NCBI GenBank assembly: GCA_910574835.1
Contig: CAJTDE010000014.1
Coordinates: forward strand, 50,622 to 114,621
Source: Clostridia bacterium
GTDB lineage: Bacteria > Bacillota > Clostridia > Lachnospirales > Lachnospiraceae
Reading direction: 5' to 3'
DNA: 64,000 bases
Shown: positions 43,530 to 53,268 of the stretch, piece after piece
Numbering within the stretch: position 1 is the stretch's first letter
Layout: each line of letters starts with the position of its first letter
Program-made: the position numbers and the translations under genes
Notes under the pieces: model-generated
Database searches by the model: none
Seen by the model: the letters and a program-made list of their open reading frames with translations, nothing else
Told to the model about the DNA's origin: nothing

Positions 43530-44786
43530 TTAGACCGGCTCATCGTCCGACCCGTCAAAGCCATCCTCGTCCTCATCGTCAAGCCCAATGTCCTCCGGGA
43601 GGCCGTAGTCCTCGTCATCCTCCGAATAGTCGGCGTCCGGGTCCGGCTTGGCCTGTTCCTTCTTCCCGCCGCCCTTGAAGAACTTCGTGTAGGCGAAGAA
43701 GCCGCCTCCGCCCAGCAGTGCCAGCACAAGGAGCAGGGCGGGCAGGGGGTTCGCTTTGGGCGCGGGCTTTTCCTCGTCCGGCTTGTCCTCCCCATCCTCC
43801 GGCTCCTGGGTCTCGGCGGGCGGCTGGACCTCCGGCTCAGGCTTGGTGTACTTTGCCGCTTCCTCCTCGTCCATCAGGGCCAGCAGGTCCGCCTCGTCCA
43901 CCAGGTTCAGGAAGTGGACGGTCTGCTCCCCCTCGTCATCCCGGTCGATGATGAGGTAGAAGGTATTCCCGGCCTTTGTCACCAGCGTGATGAACTGCTT
44001 GCCGGAGCCGTCCGCATGGGCCTCGTCATAATCGTCCACCAGTGTCAGGTTGCCGTCCGGGGTGAGGGCGGTGGAGGGAGGCTCTGCCGTGTCGGTATTG
44101 CCCATGCTCATCATCAGCAGGAGCATCATCATCAGGGTGTCCTCGTCAATGCCGCTGCCGGGGTCAGGCGCATCCTGCCCGTCCTCCTCAGACGGGGCGG
44201 CGGGGGCCTCCTGTTCCGTCACATCCAGATAGTCCTTGTAGACATACCCGGTGGCCTCCGGGATCACGACCTGATACCAGTCGCCGTCCTCGCCAACGAC
44301 TTCCACCTCGGTCCCCCGGAGCAGATGCCCGATCACGGAATGCTCCAGGCCGGAGCCGGAGCGGAGGTTCAGGTAGGTGTCGCTGCGGACATTAACTGTG
44401 CCAACGGTGACGGCCTCCGGCTCAGTCTCCTCGGTATCGGGGGCGGTATCGGTGTCCCCACCGGCCTCGCCGCCCATCAGGGCGGCCATGATCTGCTCCA
44501 TGCCCTGGGCGGAAAAGGTGATCTTCCCATCCTCACCGATGCTCACGCCCTCCGGCAGGACGACCTTTGTGCCAAGGGTAACGCCGTCAGGCAGGGCGGG
44601 GCTGCCGTCCTCCGAAGCGGCCCCGGCAGTCTCATCCGTTTCAGCGGGGGCAGTCTCCACGGCCTCCGTCTCTGTGGCCCCGCTGGTGGGGGCCGGGGCG
44701 CCCTCCGCCGCAAAGCAGACGGCGGAGAGGTTCCCCATCATCAGAACGCCAGCCAGAAGGCCGGCGATCATGCTCTTAAATTTCAT
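43530..44786 (-). CDS. SH3-domain surface protein, DUF4366/CD1107-type
   Basis: 418 residues from MKFKSMIAGLLAGVLMMGNLSAVCFAAEG, a signal peptide of ~28 residues. An acidic region, a bacterial SH3 domain (about 130-195: VNVRSDTYLNLRSGSGLEHSVIGHLLRG), a Met-rich stretch (DEDTLMMMLLLMMSMG), a DUF4366-like domain and one membrane segment (about 350-372) precede an acidic tail. GGAGG lies 9 nt before 44786, favouring this ATG over one nine bases earlier. Probably a cell-wall-facing part of the transfer channel. Confidence 0.85.
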   Translation of the reverse strand: MKFKSMIAGLLAGVLMMGNLSAVCFAAEGAPAPTSGATETEAVETAPAETDETAGAASEDGSPALPDGVTLGTKVVLPEGVSIGEDGKITFSAQGMEQIMAALMGGEAGGDTDTAPDTEETEPEAVTVGTVNVRSDTYLNLRSGSGLEHSVIGHLLRGTEVEVVGEDGDWYQVVIPEATGYVYKDYLDVTEQEAPAAPSEEDGQDAPDPGSGIDEDTLMMMLLLMMSMGNTDTAEPPSTALTPDGNLTLVDDYDEAHADGSGKQFITLVTKAGNTFYLIIDRDDEGEQTVHFLNLVDEADLLALMDEEEAAKYTKPEPEVQPPAETQEPEDGEDKPDEEKPAPKANPLPALLLVLALLGGGGFFAYTKFFKGGGKKEQAKPDPDADYSEDDEDYGLPEDIGLDDEDEDGFDGSDDEPV

Positions 44787-45078
44787 CCTGTTCATCCTCC
44801 TTGATCTCAGAAGTGTTGTTGTCACGGCCAGCCTGCATCCCCGGCGCGCCCGCACCCGGCATGGCAGCCGGGGCGGGGAACAGCCCGCCTTGCAGGGCTT
44901 TCAGGACCTCCGCAAGCTGGTCCGGGGTCAGGTTCTGCGCCCGCACCATCTCATGGATCTCCGTGTTCTCCTGCTGGATATACTTCTGGCAAAGTTCCTT
45001 GTAGCGGGCGTCCCACTGGTCGCGCTTCTCCTTTGCGCGGTCCCGGTCGGCCCCGATCCTGTCCAGTTTCTCGCTCAT
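44776..45078 (-). CDS. DUF4315-type ICE protein
   Basis: 100 residues starting MSEKLDRIGADRDRAKEKRDQWDARYKEL, a coiled coil to about residue 60. LTPDQLAEVLKAL and a Pro/Gly-rich tail complete the DUF4315 pattern. Its 3' end overlaps the DUF4366 gene's start by 11 nt; the two are normally found together. Soluble; role in conjugation unproven. Confidence 0.82.
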   Translation of the reverse strand: MSEKLDRIGADRDRAKEKRDQWDARYKELCQKYIQQENTEIHEMVRAQNLTPDQLAEVLKALQGGLFPAPAAMPGAGAPGMQAGRDNNTSEIKEDEQDEI

Positions 45079-45089
45079 TTTTGCTCCTT

Positions 45090-46877
45090 TCACCTGATGC
45101 GCCCGAAGCATAGGAAGTGGTTCTGCCAATAGTTACTCTCGGTGCTGGCGTAGGAGATGGGATTTCCGCAGTGGATCATCATCCCATCGCCCACATAGAT
45201 GCCCACATGGGTGGCGTCGCTGGGGTCCGGGGCGTCGTAGGTGTGGTGGAAGAAGATCAGGTCTCCCGGTTTCGCCTGGTCGGGCGGGATGATGTCGCAT
45301 ATCCCTTTCAGTCCCTTGGCCCCCAGCCTCCCCACGCTCCAGCCGTTGCCGCTGTGGTTGATGACCCACGACACGAAGCCGGAACAGTCAAAGGAAGTGG
45401 ACGGGTTGGAACCACCCCACACATAGGGGTAGCCCAGATACTTCTCCGCCTCGGTTATCATCCTGCGGAATTTCTCATCGGTCAGCGCCTCGCCGGGGAT
45501 GTCATAGTCCGTGTACTCGCCCCCGGCCACGCCATACACATCCTCCCCGAACAGCTCCGAACGATTGCCGCTGGTGGTCATCAGCACATCGTAGCGGTCG
45601 GCCTGCTCCGTTGTCAGCCCGGAGTCCCGGATCACCGCCCCCAGCCCCTTGTTGGTCAGCTTCACATTGAGGATATAATAGTTGTACGGCACTTCCACAT
45701 CGTAGTCGTTGCCCTCGCTGTCCGTCCGGGTCTCTGTGCGGTAGCGGACCTCCACCTCCGGCGTGAGGGTGAGGGTGTACTGCTGGGCGAACAGGCTTTG
45801 CAGGGTGCTTTGGACCTCCGCCCTGGTGTAGTCCTCGAACAGGACGGTCAGGTAGGAGGCCAGCTCATAGGGGTTGTGGCCGATCTCCGCCAGGTCGTAG
45901 CGGTACTCGTCATAGCCGGGGTGGGTGCTTTCGATATTGCTTATCTGGTTGTCCAGGGCAGTCTCCAACGCGGAGTAGTCCGCGTCGGCCCCCAGGATGT
46001 CAGCGTCCTCCGCCGTGTAGGAGGTCCCCAGCACCGCGTTCCCGCTCCCGGCGAACATGGCGGTGCAGGATGAGAACATCCCGGCGATGAGCATCACCAG
46101 AAGCCCCAGGACACCAGCGATAAGGATAGCTTTGGGATGTTCCTTTACAAACTCGATCCCTTTATCCACCAGTGACTTCGTTCCCTCGGCGGCCCTTTTT
46201 CCGCCCTTCGCCGCCCCGGAAGCCCCGGCTTTGCCGCTGGCCTTGGCTTCCATATACCGCTTTTTCAGTTCCTGCTTCTGCCGCCACTTGGAGATGGGGT
46301 TGGAGGAGGGGCTGGGGTCATTGTGGCGCTCCCGCTGGTACAGGGCCTCCACATTGGCGCTGTCCGACTTCCGCTCCAGCCTCGCCGCCTTGTCGTACTG
46401 TTTCAGCTTGTGGCTGTAATGGCGGTTGTTCACGATGTTCCCGGTGTTCCGCACCGTGGACTCCCCGCTTTGCAGGGCGTCCGCGCCGGAGTTGCCCTCG
46501 CTGTCATTGTCCGAACGGCCCACAGCGTCCCGGACGGTGTTCCTCGCCGCATGGAGGGCAGCGGCGGGGGCGTTCACCGCCGCCCGGCCACCCGCTCCCG
46601 GCTTCTGGGTGGTGACTTCCGACACCTCGATGCGGAGCTTGCCCCTTGCGGCTTTCGTGGACTGCCGTTCCGGGCGCAGCTTATCCGAGAGCCGCTCCGC
46701 GGTGGCCTCGGCCCTGCCGCTGTCACGGGTGATACGCACACGCCTCTTTGTCGGGAGCTTCTCATTCGCCCGGTCCGCTTTATCGGCGGCCTTGTCCGCC
46801 TTTTTCGCCGCCCTGCGGATGTCCCGGTCAGAAAGCTCATCCTCCGTAAAATGGAGGCGGCGCGCCTTATCAGCCAT
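45090..46877 (-). CDS. CD1108-type NlpC/P60 cell-wall hydrolase of the transfer system
   Basis: 595 residues. A basic cytoplasmic N-region (1-240), one membrane segment (about 248-275), an extracellular spacer, and a C-terminal NlpC/P60 peptidase (about 470-595) with Cys in SFDCSGF, His in ATHVGIYVG and a later polar residue (IHCGNP). It opens peptidoglycan for the conjugation channel. It overlaps virB4 by 8 nt. Identification of the catalytic domain is strong; the CD1108 label is from memory. Confidence 0.9.
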   Translation of the reverse strand: MADKARRLHFTEDELSDRDIRRAAKKADKAADKADRANEKLPTKRRVRITRDSGRAEATAERLSDKLRPERQSTKAARGKLRIEVSEVTTQKPGAGGRAAVNAPAAALHAARNTVRDAVGRSDNDSEGNSGADALQSGESTVRNTGNIVNNRHYSHKLKQYDKAARLERKSDSANVEALYQRERHNDPSPSSNPISKWRQKQELKKRYMEAKASGKAGASGAAKGGKRAAEGTKSLVDKGIEFVKEHPKAILIAGVLGLLVMLIAGMFSSCTAMFAGSGNAVLGTSYTAEDADILGADADYSALETALDNQISNIESTHPGYDEYRYDLAEIGHNPYELASYLTVLFEDYTRAEVQSTLQSLFAQQYTLTLTPEVEVRYRTETRTDSEGNDYDVEVPYNYYILNVKLTNKGLGAVIRDSGLTTEQADRYDVLMTTSGNRSELFGEDVYGVAGGEYTDYDIPGEALTDEKFRRMITEAEKYLGYPYVWGGSNPSTSFDCSGFVSWVINHSGNGWSVGRLGAKGLKGICDIIPPDQAKPGDLIFFHHTYDAPDPSDATHVGIYVGDGMMIHCGNPISYASTESNYWQNHFLCFGRIR

Positions 46878-49311
46878 TGTCCACCTCCCGCTTCCTGACC
46901 TCCGTCAGCTTGGTCGTCATGATCTTGTAGAGTTCCAGGTCGGTGGGGAAACGGTCCACGAAGGGCAGGATGACATTGCCGAAAAACAGCAGCCCCTCAC
47001 CCTCGCCGGAGTGGGTCACATAGGAGAGCTGGTGGGGCGAAATGTTGAGCTGCTTCGCCAGGATGGCGCGGTCCCCCGCCGCCTGGTTGAGCATGATGAT
47101 GAAGTCGCTGTTCTCAAAGATGTTCTCCACTTCCCGGCTGGAGAGCAGGTCCTTCACGTTCTGGGTGATGCCGGTGGGTATGCCGCCCCACTTCCTGAAC
47201 CGCTTCCATATCTCCACGGAGTAGGCGGCGGTCTGTTCCTCTTTCAAAAGCAGATGGAACTCGTCCATGAAATACCGGGTGGCCTTGCCCGCGCTGCGGT
47301 TCTGGGTCACGCGCCCCCACACCTGATCCTGCACCACCAGCATCCCGATCTTCTTCATCTGCTTGCCCAGGTCCTTGATGTCAAAGCAGACGATGCGGTT
47401 GGTGATGTCCACATTAGTGCGGTGGTTGAAGATGTTCAGGGAGCCGGTGACATAAATTTCAAGGGCGGTCGCCACATGGCGGGCCTCCTTCTCCTCCTGC
47501 TTTAAGAGCGCCTCGTAGAGGTCCTGCAAGAGGGGCATATTCTCCGGCCTGGGGTCCTCGAAATACTTCTGGTATATCTGGTGGACGCAGCGGTCGATGA
47601 CCGTTTTCTCCACCGGCTGGAGGCCCTCCTTGCCGCCTACCACCAGCTCGCACAGGGAGAGGATGAAGTCGGCTTTCAGGGCCACGGGGTTGTCCTCCTC
47701 GGAGTAGTTCAGGTTGATGTCCATCGGGTTGACATACTGGCTGCTGGACGGGCTGATCCTGATGATCTGCCCGCCGAACCGCTCCACCAGCGGCGCATAC
47801 TCCGCCTCCGGGTCGCAGATGATGACATCATCGTCCGACACAAGGAAGGCGTTGGCGATCTCCCGCTTGGCGGCGAAGGACTTGCCGGAGCCGGGAGTGC
47901 CAAGGATCAGCCCGTTGGGGTTTTTAAGAGCCTTCCTGTCCACCATAATGAGGTTGTTGGAAAGGGCGTTCAGGCCGTAGTAGAGGGACTCCTTCCGGTC
48001 CTGGAACAGCTCCTGCGTGGTGAACGGGATGAAGATGGCGGTGGAGCTGGTGGTAAGGCCCCGTTGTATCTCGATGAGGTTCTGCGCCAGCGGCAGGGAG
48101 GACATCAGCCCCTGCTCCTGCTGGAAGTCCAGCCGCCGCAGGACGCAGTTGTGCTTCTGGGCGATGCTCTGGGACTGGAACACATTGGTCTCCAGCTCCT
48201 GTTCGGTGCGCCCGGTGTTCATCACCAGGAACGTCACCATGAACATCCGCTCGTTCTGGCTCTGCAATTCCTTCAGGAGCGCCTTGGCGTCCCTGCCGTA
48301 GGTGGCGAGGTCGGAGGGGATGATGTCGATGTCGTACCCGGCGCGGACGGCCTTCTTCTGTTCCTCGATCTTGCTCCGGTCCAGCTCCGTGATGGTGTGC
48401 TTCACCGTCTTGATGGCCTTGTTCTGGTCGATGGACTGGATGTGCATGGTGACGATCTGGCTGGAGTCGATGTCCAGGATGTCCGCCAGCATACGGTCGC
48501 TGATGTCCGAGGCCGTGATGGACAGGAACGACAGGGCGCCGTACATACCGCCCACCTGGAAGGTGCGCCGGCCGTTGAAAGCAAAGGCGGCGGGGGCGAT
48601 GAAGTCCTTCACGGAAAGCCCGGACTCCACCAGCCACTTCCACTCAAAGGCGAAGGGCTCACGCTCCCCCATGTGGAACATGGAGTGCATCAGGCGCAGG
48701 CGCTCCTTCCCGTTCAGTACGGAGGCGGCCACGCCGATGCGCTTGAAGTTGTTCAGCAGGTCCGTCTCCACATGGTCCAGCCGGGGCTTCGCCTGCCGCA
48801 TGGAGGCCGCCTCGATGCCGAAGGTCAGGTACTTCGCCTTTGTCAGGCCGTTGTTGCCCCTGGCAAGCTGGCTTTTCAGCATCTGGCTGTACTCCGCCCG
48901 GACGCTGTCAAAGGCGTCCCCAGCGGGCGGGATGCGGACGGACTTCTCGAAGCTCTCCGCGTCGGTCGCCATGTTCATGAAGGACAGCTCGAAACGGATG
49001 GAGCTGTCGAAGAAGTTGAGGAAGCTGCACCACTCCTCAAAGATAGCCGTCTTGTCCTCCTGCTGGGCGAGCTGGTAGTTGATGTCGTTGAACTGGACGG
49101 TCTTGGTGTAGTAGTTGTCGGTGACACGGCAGATGCCGTCCGGGAACATCCGCTGGAACGGGATGGACTGCTGGGCGGTGCGGGGAGTGCCGTCATCCCT
49201 GCGGGCCTTCTCGATGATGGCCCTGATCTGCTGCTTTTCCGCTTTTGTCAGGCTTGCGGGGAGAGCGGCTGGCTCCGCTTTCCCGCGCCCGTTTTTCCGC
49301 GTTTTGAACAA
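46870..49311 (-). CDS. VirB4-type conjugation ATPase
   Basis: 813 residues. Powers the type IV secretion channel. Walker A GTPGSGKS (about 467-474), Walker B RYFMDEFHLLL, and the late GITQNVKDLL are typical. The start is taken as TTG at 49311, since AAGGAGGTACAGGCCA fits exactly; the 22 in-frame codons upstream are the prgI shadow. This start lies 119 nt inside prgI, out of frame. Confidence 0.94.
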   Translation of the reverse strand: MFKTRKNGRGKAEPAALPASLTKAEKQQIRAIIEKARRDDGTPRTAQQSIPFQRMFPDGICRVTDNYYTKTVQFNDINYQLAQQEDKTAIFEEWCSFLNFFDSSIRFELSFMNMATDAESFEKSVRIPPAGDAFDSVRAEYSQMLKSQLARGNNGLTKAKYLTFGIEAASMRQAKPRLDHVETDLLNNFKRIGVAASVLNGKERLRLMHSMFHMGEREPFAFEWKWLVESGLSVKDFIAPAAFAFNGRRTFQVGGMYGALSFLSITASDISDRMLADILDIDSSQIVTMHIQSIDQNKAIKTVKHTITELDRSKIEEQKKAVRAGYDIDIIPSDLATYGRDAKALLKELQSQNERMFMVTFLVMNTGRTEQELETNVFQSQSIAQKHNCVLRRLDFQQEQGLMSSLPLAQNLIEIQRGLTTSSTAIFIPFTTQELFQDRKESLYYGLNALSNNLIMVDRKALKNPNGLILGTPGSGKSFAAKREIANAFLVSDDDVIICDPEAEYAPLVERFGGQIIRISPSSSQYVNPMDINLNYSEEDNPVALKADFILSLCELVVGGKEGLQPVEKTVIDRCVHQIYQKYFEDPRPENMPLLQDLYEALLKQEEKEARHVATALEIYVTGSLNIFNHRTNVDITNRIVCFDIKDLGKQMKKIGMLVVQDQVWGRVTQNRSAGKATRYFMDEFHLLLKEEQTAAYSVEIWKRFRKWGGIPTGITQNVKDLLSSREVENIFENSDFIIMLNQAAGDRAILAKQLNISPHQLSYVTHSGEGEGLLFFGNVILPFVDRFPTDLELYKIMTTKLTEVRKREVDNG

Positions 49312-49666
49312 TGGCCTGTACCTCCTTTTCCACTTGGTCCTGCCGCATGAGGGCAGAGTAATAGTTGTTGGTCGCATAGGGACGGACTTTCGGGCGGATG
49401 AACTTCGCCTGGATGAAATGCCGCGCCACCGCCTCCAGCGGCTGGCCGTCCTTCTCGTACATGGCGAGGAAGAACAGCGGGAGACAGAGGCAGATCATCC
49501 CCATGACGGCGAGGCTGGTGTTGCCGGAGCGTTTCATCAGGAAGAACGCAGGGACGCCGATGAGCGCCGCCGCGCCGAAGCAGACGAGCTGCCGCTTCGT
49601 CAGCCCAAAGAACACCTTGGTCTTTACCCGCGTCAGGTCGCGGGGGATGGAAATATACGCTGCCAT
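49193..49666 (-). CDS. PrgI-family membrane protein
   Basis: 157 residues. MAAYISIPRDLTRVKTKVFFGLTKRQLVCFG is the family start; two membrane segments follow (about 28-45 and 50-70). VirB3-like in position, upstream of VirB4. The C-terminal ~40 residues (Ser/Arg/Lys-rich) are encoded by the segment shared with virB4. A strong AAAGGAGGTCATC precedes the ATG. Confidence 0.92.
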   Translation of the reverse strand: MAAYISIPRDLTRVKTKVFFGLTKRQLVCFGAAALIGVPAFFLMKRSGNTSLAVMGMICLCLPLFFLAMYEKDGQPLEAVARHFIQAKFIRPKVRPYATNNYYSALMRQDQVEKEVQAIVQNAEKRARESGASRSPRKPDKSGKAADQGHHREGPQG

Positions 49667-49684
49667 GATGACCTCCTTTCCCGG

Positions 49685-50551
49685 TCAGTGGGCGTTCAGT
49701 ACACTCCGGGCAAGGCCCCCGGTCTTGAACAGGGTGAACACCAGAAGGACGGTGTACCCCACCACGCCCCAGAGGGAGCCAACTATATCCGAAGTGAACG
49801 AGATGGACTGTATCAGCACAGCGTAGATGCCGACACAGATGATGATGAGGAAGCCCTGGAAGCCCAGGGCGAACAGGGAGCGGAGGTAGTTCTGCCCGGT
49901 CTGGCTCTGCTCCCGGCTGCCGAAGGTGGACAGCGGGATGGGCGCGAGGCTCGTCATCAGGTATATCTCGATCATGCGCCCGTAGACGATGACGAAGATC
50001 ACGATGGAGAGTATCCAGAGGGTGAGCTGGATGACGAAGCTCATCAGGTAGATGCCCAGGAGCGTACCCACGCCGTAGGTCTCCAGCGTGGCCTCCATCG
50101 CGGCGATGGCCTCATCGCTGACCGATGTGGACGCGCCGATGATGCCCCCGCTCTGGGAGATCACGCTCTGGCAGACATCAAAGACCGCCATCACGATGTT
50201 GAAGCAGTTGGAGATGAGCGTGACAGCCACGAAGGTCTTGAATATCCACTTGAAGATGATCCATGTCTCGAAGTTCGAGAGGTTGTTATGCTCAATGATG
50301 AGCTGGATCAGCTCGTAACAGGCAATGAAGGTGAGGATCAGCCCCGCTATGGGGATGATGACGGTCTCCGATACGCTGCGTATCATGGAGAAGATGCCGG
50401 GGGAGAAGCTCGCCGGGGTCATGCCCACATCCGTGGCGATCTCCCCCACGCGGGAGTTGACCGAATCGAAAACACCTGTGAGGTTGCCCATGATCCCGCT
50501 GATAAGCAGCTCTTTGAGCCATTCCGCGATTGCGTCAAGAATACTGCCCAA
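49685..50551 (-). CDS. VirB6/TrbL-like polytopic conjugation protein
   Basis: 288 residues with five to six membrane segments (about 62-85, 98-120, 160-190, 195-215, 225-250, 258-278). MGSILDAIAEWLKELLISGIMGNLTGVFDSVN is typical of the conjugative-transposon channel protein found between Maff2 and PrgI. Inner-membrane pore component by analogy to VirB6. Confidence 0.85.
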   Translation of the reverse strand: MGSILDAIAEWLKELLISGIMGNLTGVFDSVNSRVGEIATDVGMTPASFSPGIFSMIRSVSETVIIPIAGLILTFIACYELIQLIIEHNNLSNFETWIIFKWIFKTFVAVTLISNCFNIVMAVFDVCQSVISQSGGIIGASTSVSDEAIAAMEATLETYGVGTLLGIYLMSFVIQLTLWILSIVIFVIVYGRMIEIYLMTSLAPIPLSTFGSREQSQTGQNYLRSLFALGFQGFLIIICVGIYAVLIQSISFTSDIVGSLWGVVGYTVLLVFTLFKTGGLARSVLNAH

Positions 50552-50639
50552 ATCAAATACCTTGTCCTTTCATCTGGTGGGGCAGGGCGGCAGGGCGCCG
50601 CCCCGCCCTGGTTACAGCGGGCCTTGTCCTGCCTCCGTG

Positions 50640-50858
50640 TCAGGCGGTGAACAGCCCGGAGAGCAGGGGGACCAGGGTGATACCGATGAGGGCGACGCCT
50701 CCGCCGGCCATCAGCTGCTTCATGCCCTGGCTCTTGGCTCCGGGGTTGTCGTTGCCGTAGCCCTCCAGAAGGTTGATCGCACCCCACACGCCGAGGCCGG
50801 CGCCCAGCGCCACAACGAGGGTCTGCAAAACGCCGATCGCACTGTTGAAAAATGCCAT
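50640..50858 (-). CDS. Maff2-family small membrane protein, copy 1
   Basis: 72 residues starting MAFFNSAIGVLQTLVVALGAGLGVWGAIN, with two membrane segments (about 8-30 and 48-68). Maff2 proteins sit where a pilin-like VirB2 would be expected; that role is inference. The protein is identical to copy 2 although the DNA differs at four third-codon positions. RBS AAGGAGGACAAAAAT. Confidence 0.88.
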   Translation of the reverse strand: MAFFNSAIGVLQTLVVALGAGLGVWGAINLLEGYGNDNPGAKSQGMKQLMAGGGVALIGITLVPLLSGLFTA

Positions 50859-50927
50859 ATTTTTGTCCTCCTTAAAGTCGGTGGGCGGGAGATGGACCCG
50901 CCCGGAAAGTGGTTGTTTGGTTTACTG

Positions 50928-50949
50928 AAACCGGGGATTTCCCCGGTTT
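50928..50949. terminator. Hairpin between the two Maff2 copies
   Basis: AAACCGGGG-ATTT-CCCCGGTTT, a perfect 9-bp stem. It may attenuate minus-strand transcription or adjust the ratio of downstream genes. Confidence 0.5.
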
Positions 50950-51067
50950 TATGCGGCTTTTCCCGTTCCGGCCCGCCGGATGGATGCCTGCCATTGTCAA
51001 AGTGGGGACAGCTCCATCTCCGGCAGGCCGGGGGAGAACCTGCGCCCTTACGGGCGGGATGCCCGCA

Positions 51068-51286
51068 TCAGGCGGTGAACAGCCCGGACAGCAGGGGGAC
51101 CAGGGTGATGCCGATGAGGGCGACGCCTCCGCCGGCCATCAGCTGCTTCATGCCCTGGCTCTTGGCTCCGGGGTTGTCGTTGCCGTAGCCCTCCAGAAGG
51201 TTGATCGCGCCCCACACGCCGAGGCCGGCGCCCAGCGCCACAACGAGGGTCTGCAAAACACCGATCGCACTGTTGAAAAATGCCAT
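51068..51286 (-). CDS. Maff2-family small membrane protein, copy 2
   Basis: 72 residues, identical to copy 1. The four nucleotide differences are all synonymous. The start at 51286 follows AAGGAGGACAAATTT; the in-frame codons before it are spacer. The spacers beside both copies share short GGATGCCTGCC-type segments, suggesting that the duplication included flanking DNA that has since diverged. Confidence 0.88.
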   Translation of the reverse strand: MAFFNSAIGVLQTLVVALGAGLGVWGAINLLEGYGNDNPGAKSQGMKQLMAGGGVALIGITLVPLLSGLFTA

Positions 51287-51479
51287 AAATTTGTCCTCCT
51301 TAAAGACAGGGGGCAGAGCCTTTGCCCCGCCCGGTTCGTGGAATGGTTTTGATGGTACAAAAGGGCGCCCGCCGCCCCGCATAGTCAGCCCGCCTGTTGG
51401 ATGCCTGCCGTAAGGTAAGTGGGGGCAGCTTCATTACAGGCGGGCGTTGTCCCACGCAGGGAGGGAACGCCCGGACATG

Positions 51480-51505
51480 GAAAAAGCCCCGCAGAGGGGG
51501 CTTTA
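51480..51505 (-). terminator. Terminator after virD4
   Basis: A minus-strand stem AAAGCCCCC / GGGGCTTT followed by TTTTTCC. It lies just past the stop codon at 51517. Confidence 0.85.
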
Positions 51506-51516
51506 CGGCGTGGCGC

Positions 51517-53268
51517 TCATCCGTCCGCGTCGATCACATCAAACTCGTCCTTCGCCCGCAGCTTCAGCCGGTGATCCAGGAACTTCTCGATGTCGAAGCG
51601 GTTCTTCTCGTCACAGTCCGCCGTGTACTGGAAATTGGGGTGCTTTGTCAGGTCGTACTTGTCCGACAAAAACGGCCTCACGCCCCGGAGCTGGAGGATG
51701 CACTTGCCGCCGTCCAGCACCGCCAGCTCGTCCACGCTGGCCAGCTCATGGCCCGTCCGCTGGTAGTTCACGCTGTGGGACTCCTGGCTGCCCTTGCTCA
51801 CCCCGGTGTTGAACATATCTATGGTCTCCTTGCCCAGGGCGGCGGAAAGCTCCTTCAAGGTGGTCGGCTCACTGCCGCCGAGGAAGATGCGGGTGTCCAT
51901 GTTGCCGATGATGGTGTCGGCGTTGTCCTTGTAGATCGCCTTTAGCTGGCTCTGCGCCTGCAAGACCAGGCAGGCCGATATTTCCCGGCTTCGGATGGTC
52001 GCCACCAGCTTCTCCAGGTTCGGTATCTGCCCGATGTTGGCGCACTCGTCAATCAGGCAGCGCACATGGACCGGGAGCCGCCCGTGGTACACATCATCGG
52101 CTTTCTCGCACAGCAGATTGAAAAGCTGGCTGTATATCATGCTGATGAGGAAGTTGAAGGTGCTGTCCGTATCGCTCATGATGAGGAACAGGGCGGTCTT
52201 GCGGTCCCCCAGGGTGTCCAGCTCCAGCTCGTCATACCGGGTGATCTCCCGCAGTTCGGCGATGTCAAAGGGGGCAAGCCGAGCGCCGCAGGAGATGAGG
52301 ATGCTCTTTGCCGTCTTGCCGGCCGCCAGCTTATAGAGCCGGTATTGGCGGACAGCGAAGTGGTTTGGCTCTTTCTTTTCCAGCGCCTCAAACATCTGGT
52401 CGATAGGGTTCTGGAACGTCTCATCGTCCTCCCGGACTTCCATAGCGTTCAGGAAGGTGATGAGCGTCCCGAAGTTCTGCTCCTCCACGGGCGCGATATA
52501 GTGGATATAGGCGATGAGCGCCGTGTAAAGGAGCTTCTCGGCTTTCTCCCAGAACTGGTCCCCGCCCTTGCCCTCGCCCTGCGTGTTCACCATCAGCGTT
52601 GTCACCAGCTTCAGGATGTCCTTCTCCGAGTGGATATAGGCGAAGGGGTTGTAGTGCATCGACTTCTTGAAGTTGATCGTGTTAAAAATCTTGATGCGGT
52701 ACTTGTTCCGCACCAAGACGGCCCCGCACTCCTCGACGATCCCCCCTTTTGGATCAGTGATGACATACGAACTATGGCACTGTAAAAGGTTGGGCTTGAG
52801 CCAGAACCTGGTCTTGCCGCTGCCGGAGCCGCCGACGATCAGCACGTTCTTGTTCCGGGCGGTCTTGGGGTCCTTGGGGCGGCTGTTCATGGTGAGGCTC
52901 TCCGTCCGTGTCAGGATGACATTGTTCTCAAACACGGGGTCCGCGAACGGCTCGATGTCCTTTGGGCCGCCCCATCTGGCGCTCCCGTATTCCTCCCCGT
53001 GGCGGTATTTCTTGGCGTTCTTGCTCCGCACATACACCACCAGCCGGAACGCCGCGCCGATGGCAAGCCCGATGCACAGGTCGAAGGGATGGAAGCTGGG
53101 CATGGGGTTCCCCCATGCTGTCCCCATCGAGGTGAAGAAGCCCAGCAGTTTTGTGGAGATGTCCGTACCCTCTGCGATGCGCCACGCCTCGCCGATATTG
53201 GAGCAGAACAGCCCGATGATGGCATAGGGGAGGTTCAGGATGATGAGTTTCTTTGTTTTCTGGTTCAT
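51517..53268 (-). CDS. VirD4/TraG-type coupling protein
   Basis: 583 residues. Brings the relaxase-DNA complex to the secretion channel. Two N-terminal membrane segments (about 8-28 and 60-80), Walker A GGSGSGKT (146-153), the YVITDPKGG box, and the VRCLIDECANIGQIP Walker B. It overlaps pcfB by 4 nt and ends at a terminator. Confident. Confidence 0.95.
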   Translation of the reverse strand: MNQKTKKLIILNLPYAIIGLFCSNIGEAWRIAEGTDISTKLLGFFTSMGTAWGNPMPSFHPFDLCIGLAIGAAFRLVVYVRSKNAKKYRHGEEYGSARWGGPKDIEPFADPVFENNVILTRTESLTMNSRPKDPKTARNKNVLIVGGSGSGKTRFWLKPNLLQCHSSYVITDPKGGIVEECGAVLVRNKYRIKIFNTINFKKSMHYNPFAYIHSEKDILKLVTTLMVNTQGEGKGGDQFWEKAEKLLYTALIAYIHYIAPVEEQNFGTLITFLNAMEVREDDETFQNPIDQMFEALEKKEPNHFAVRQYRLYKLAAGKTAKSILISCGARLAPFDIAELREITRYDELELDTLGDRKTALFLIMSDTDSTFNFLISMIYSQLFNLLCEKADDVYHGRLPVHVRCLIDECANIGQIPNLEKLVATIRSREISACLVLQAQSQLKAIYKDNADTIIGNMDTRIFLGGSEPTTLKELSAALGKETIDMFNTGVSKGSQESHSVNYQRTGHELASVDELAVLDGGKCILQLRGVRPFLSDKYDLTKHPNFQYTADCDEKNRFDIEKFLDHRLKLRAKDEFDVIDADG

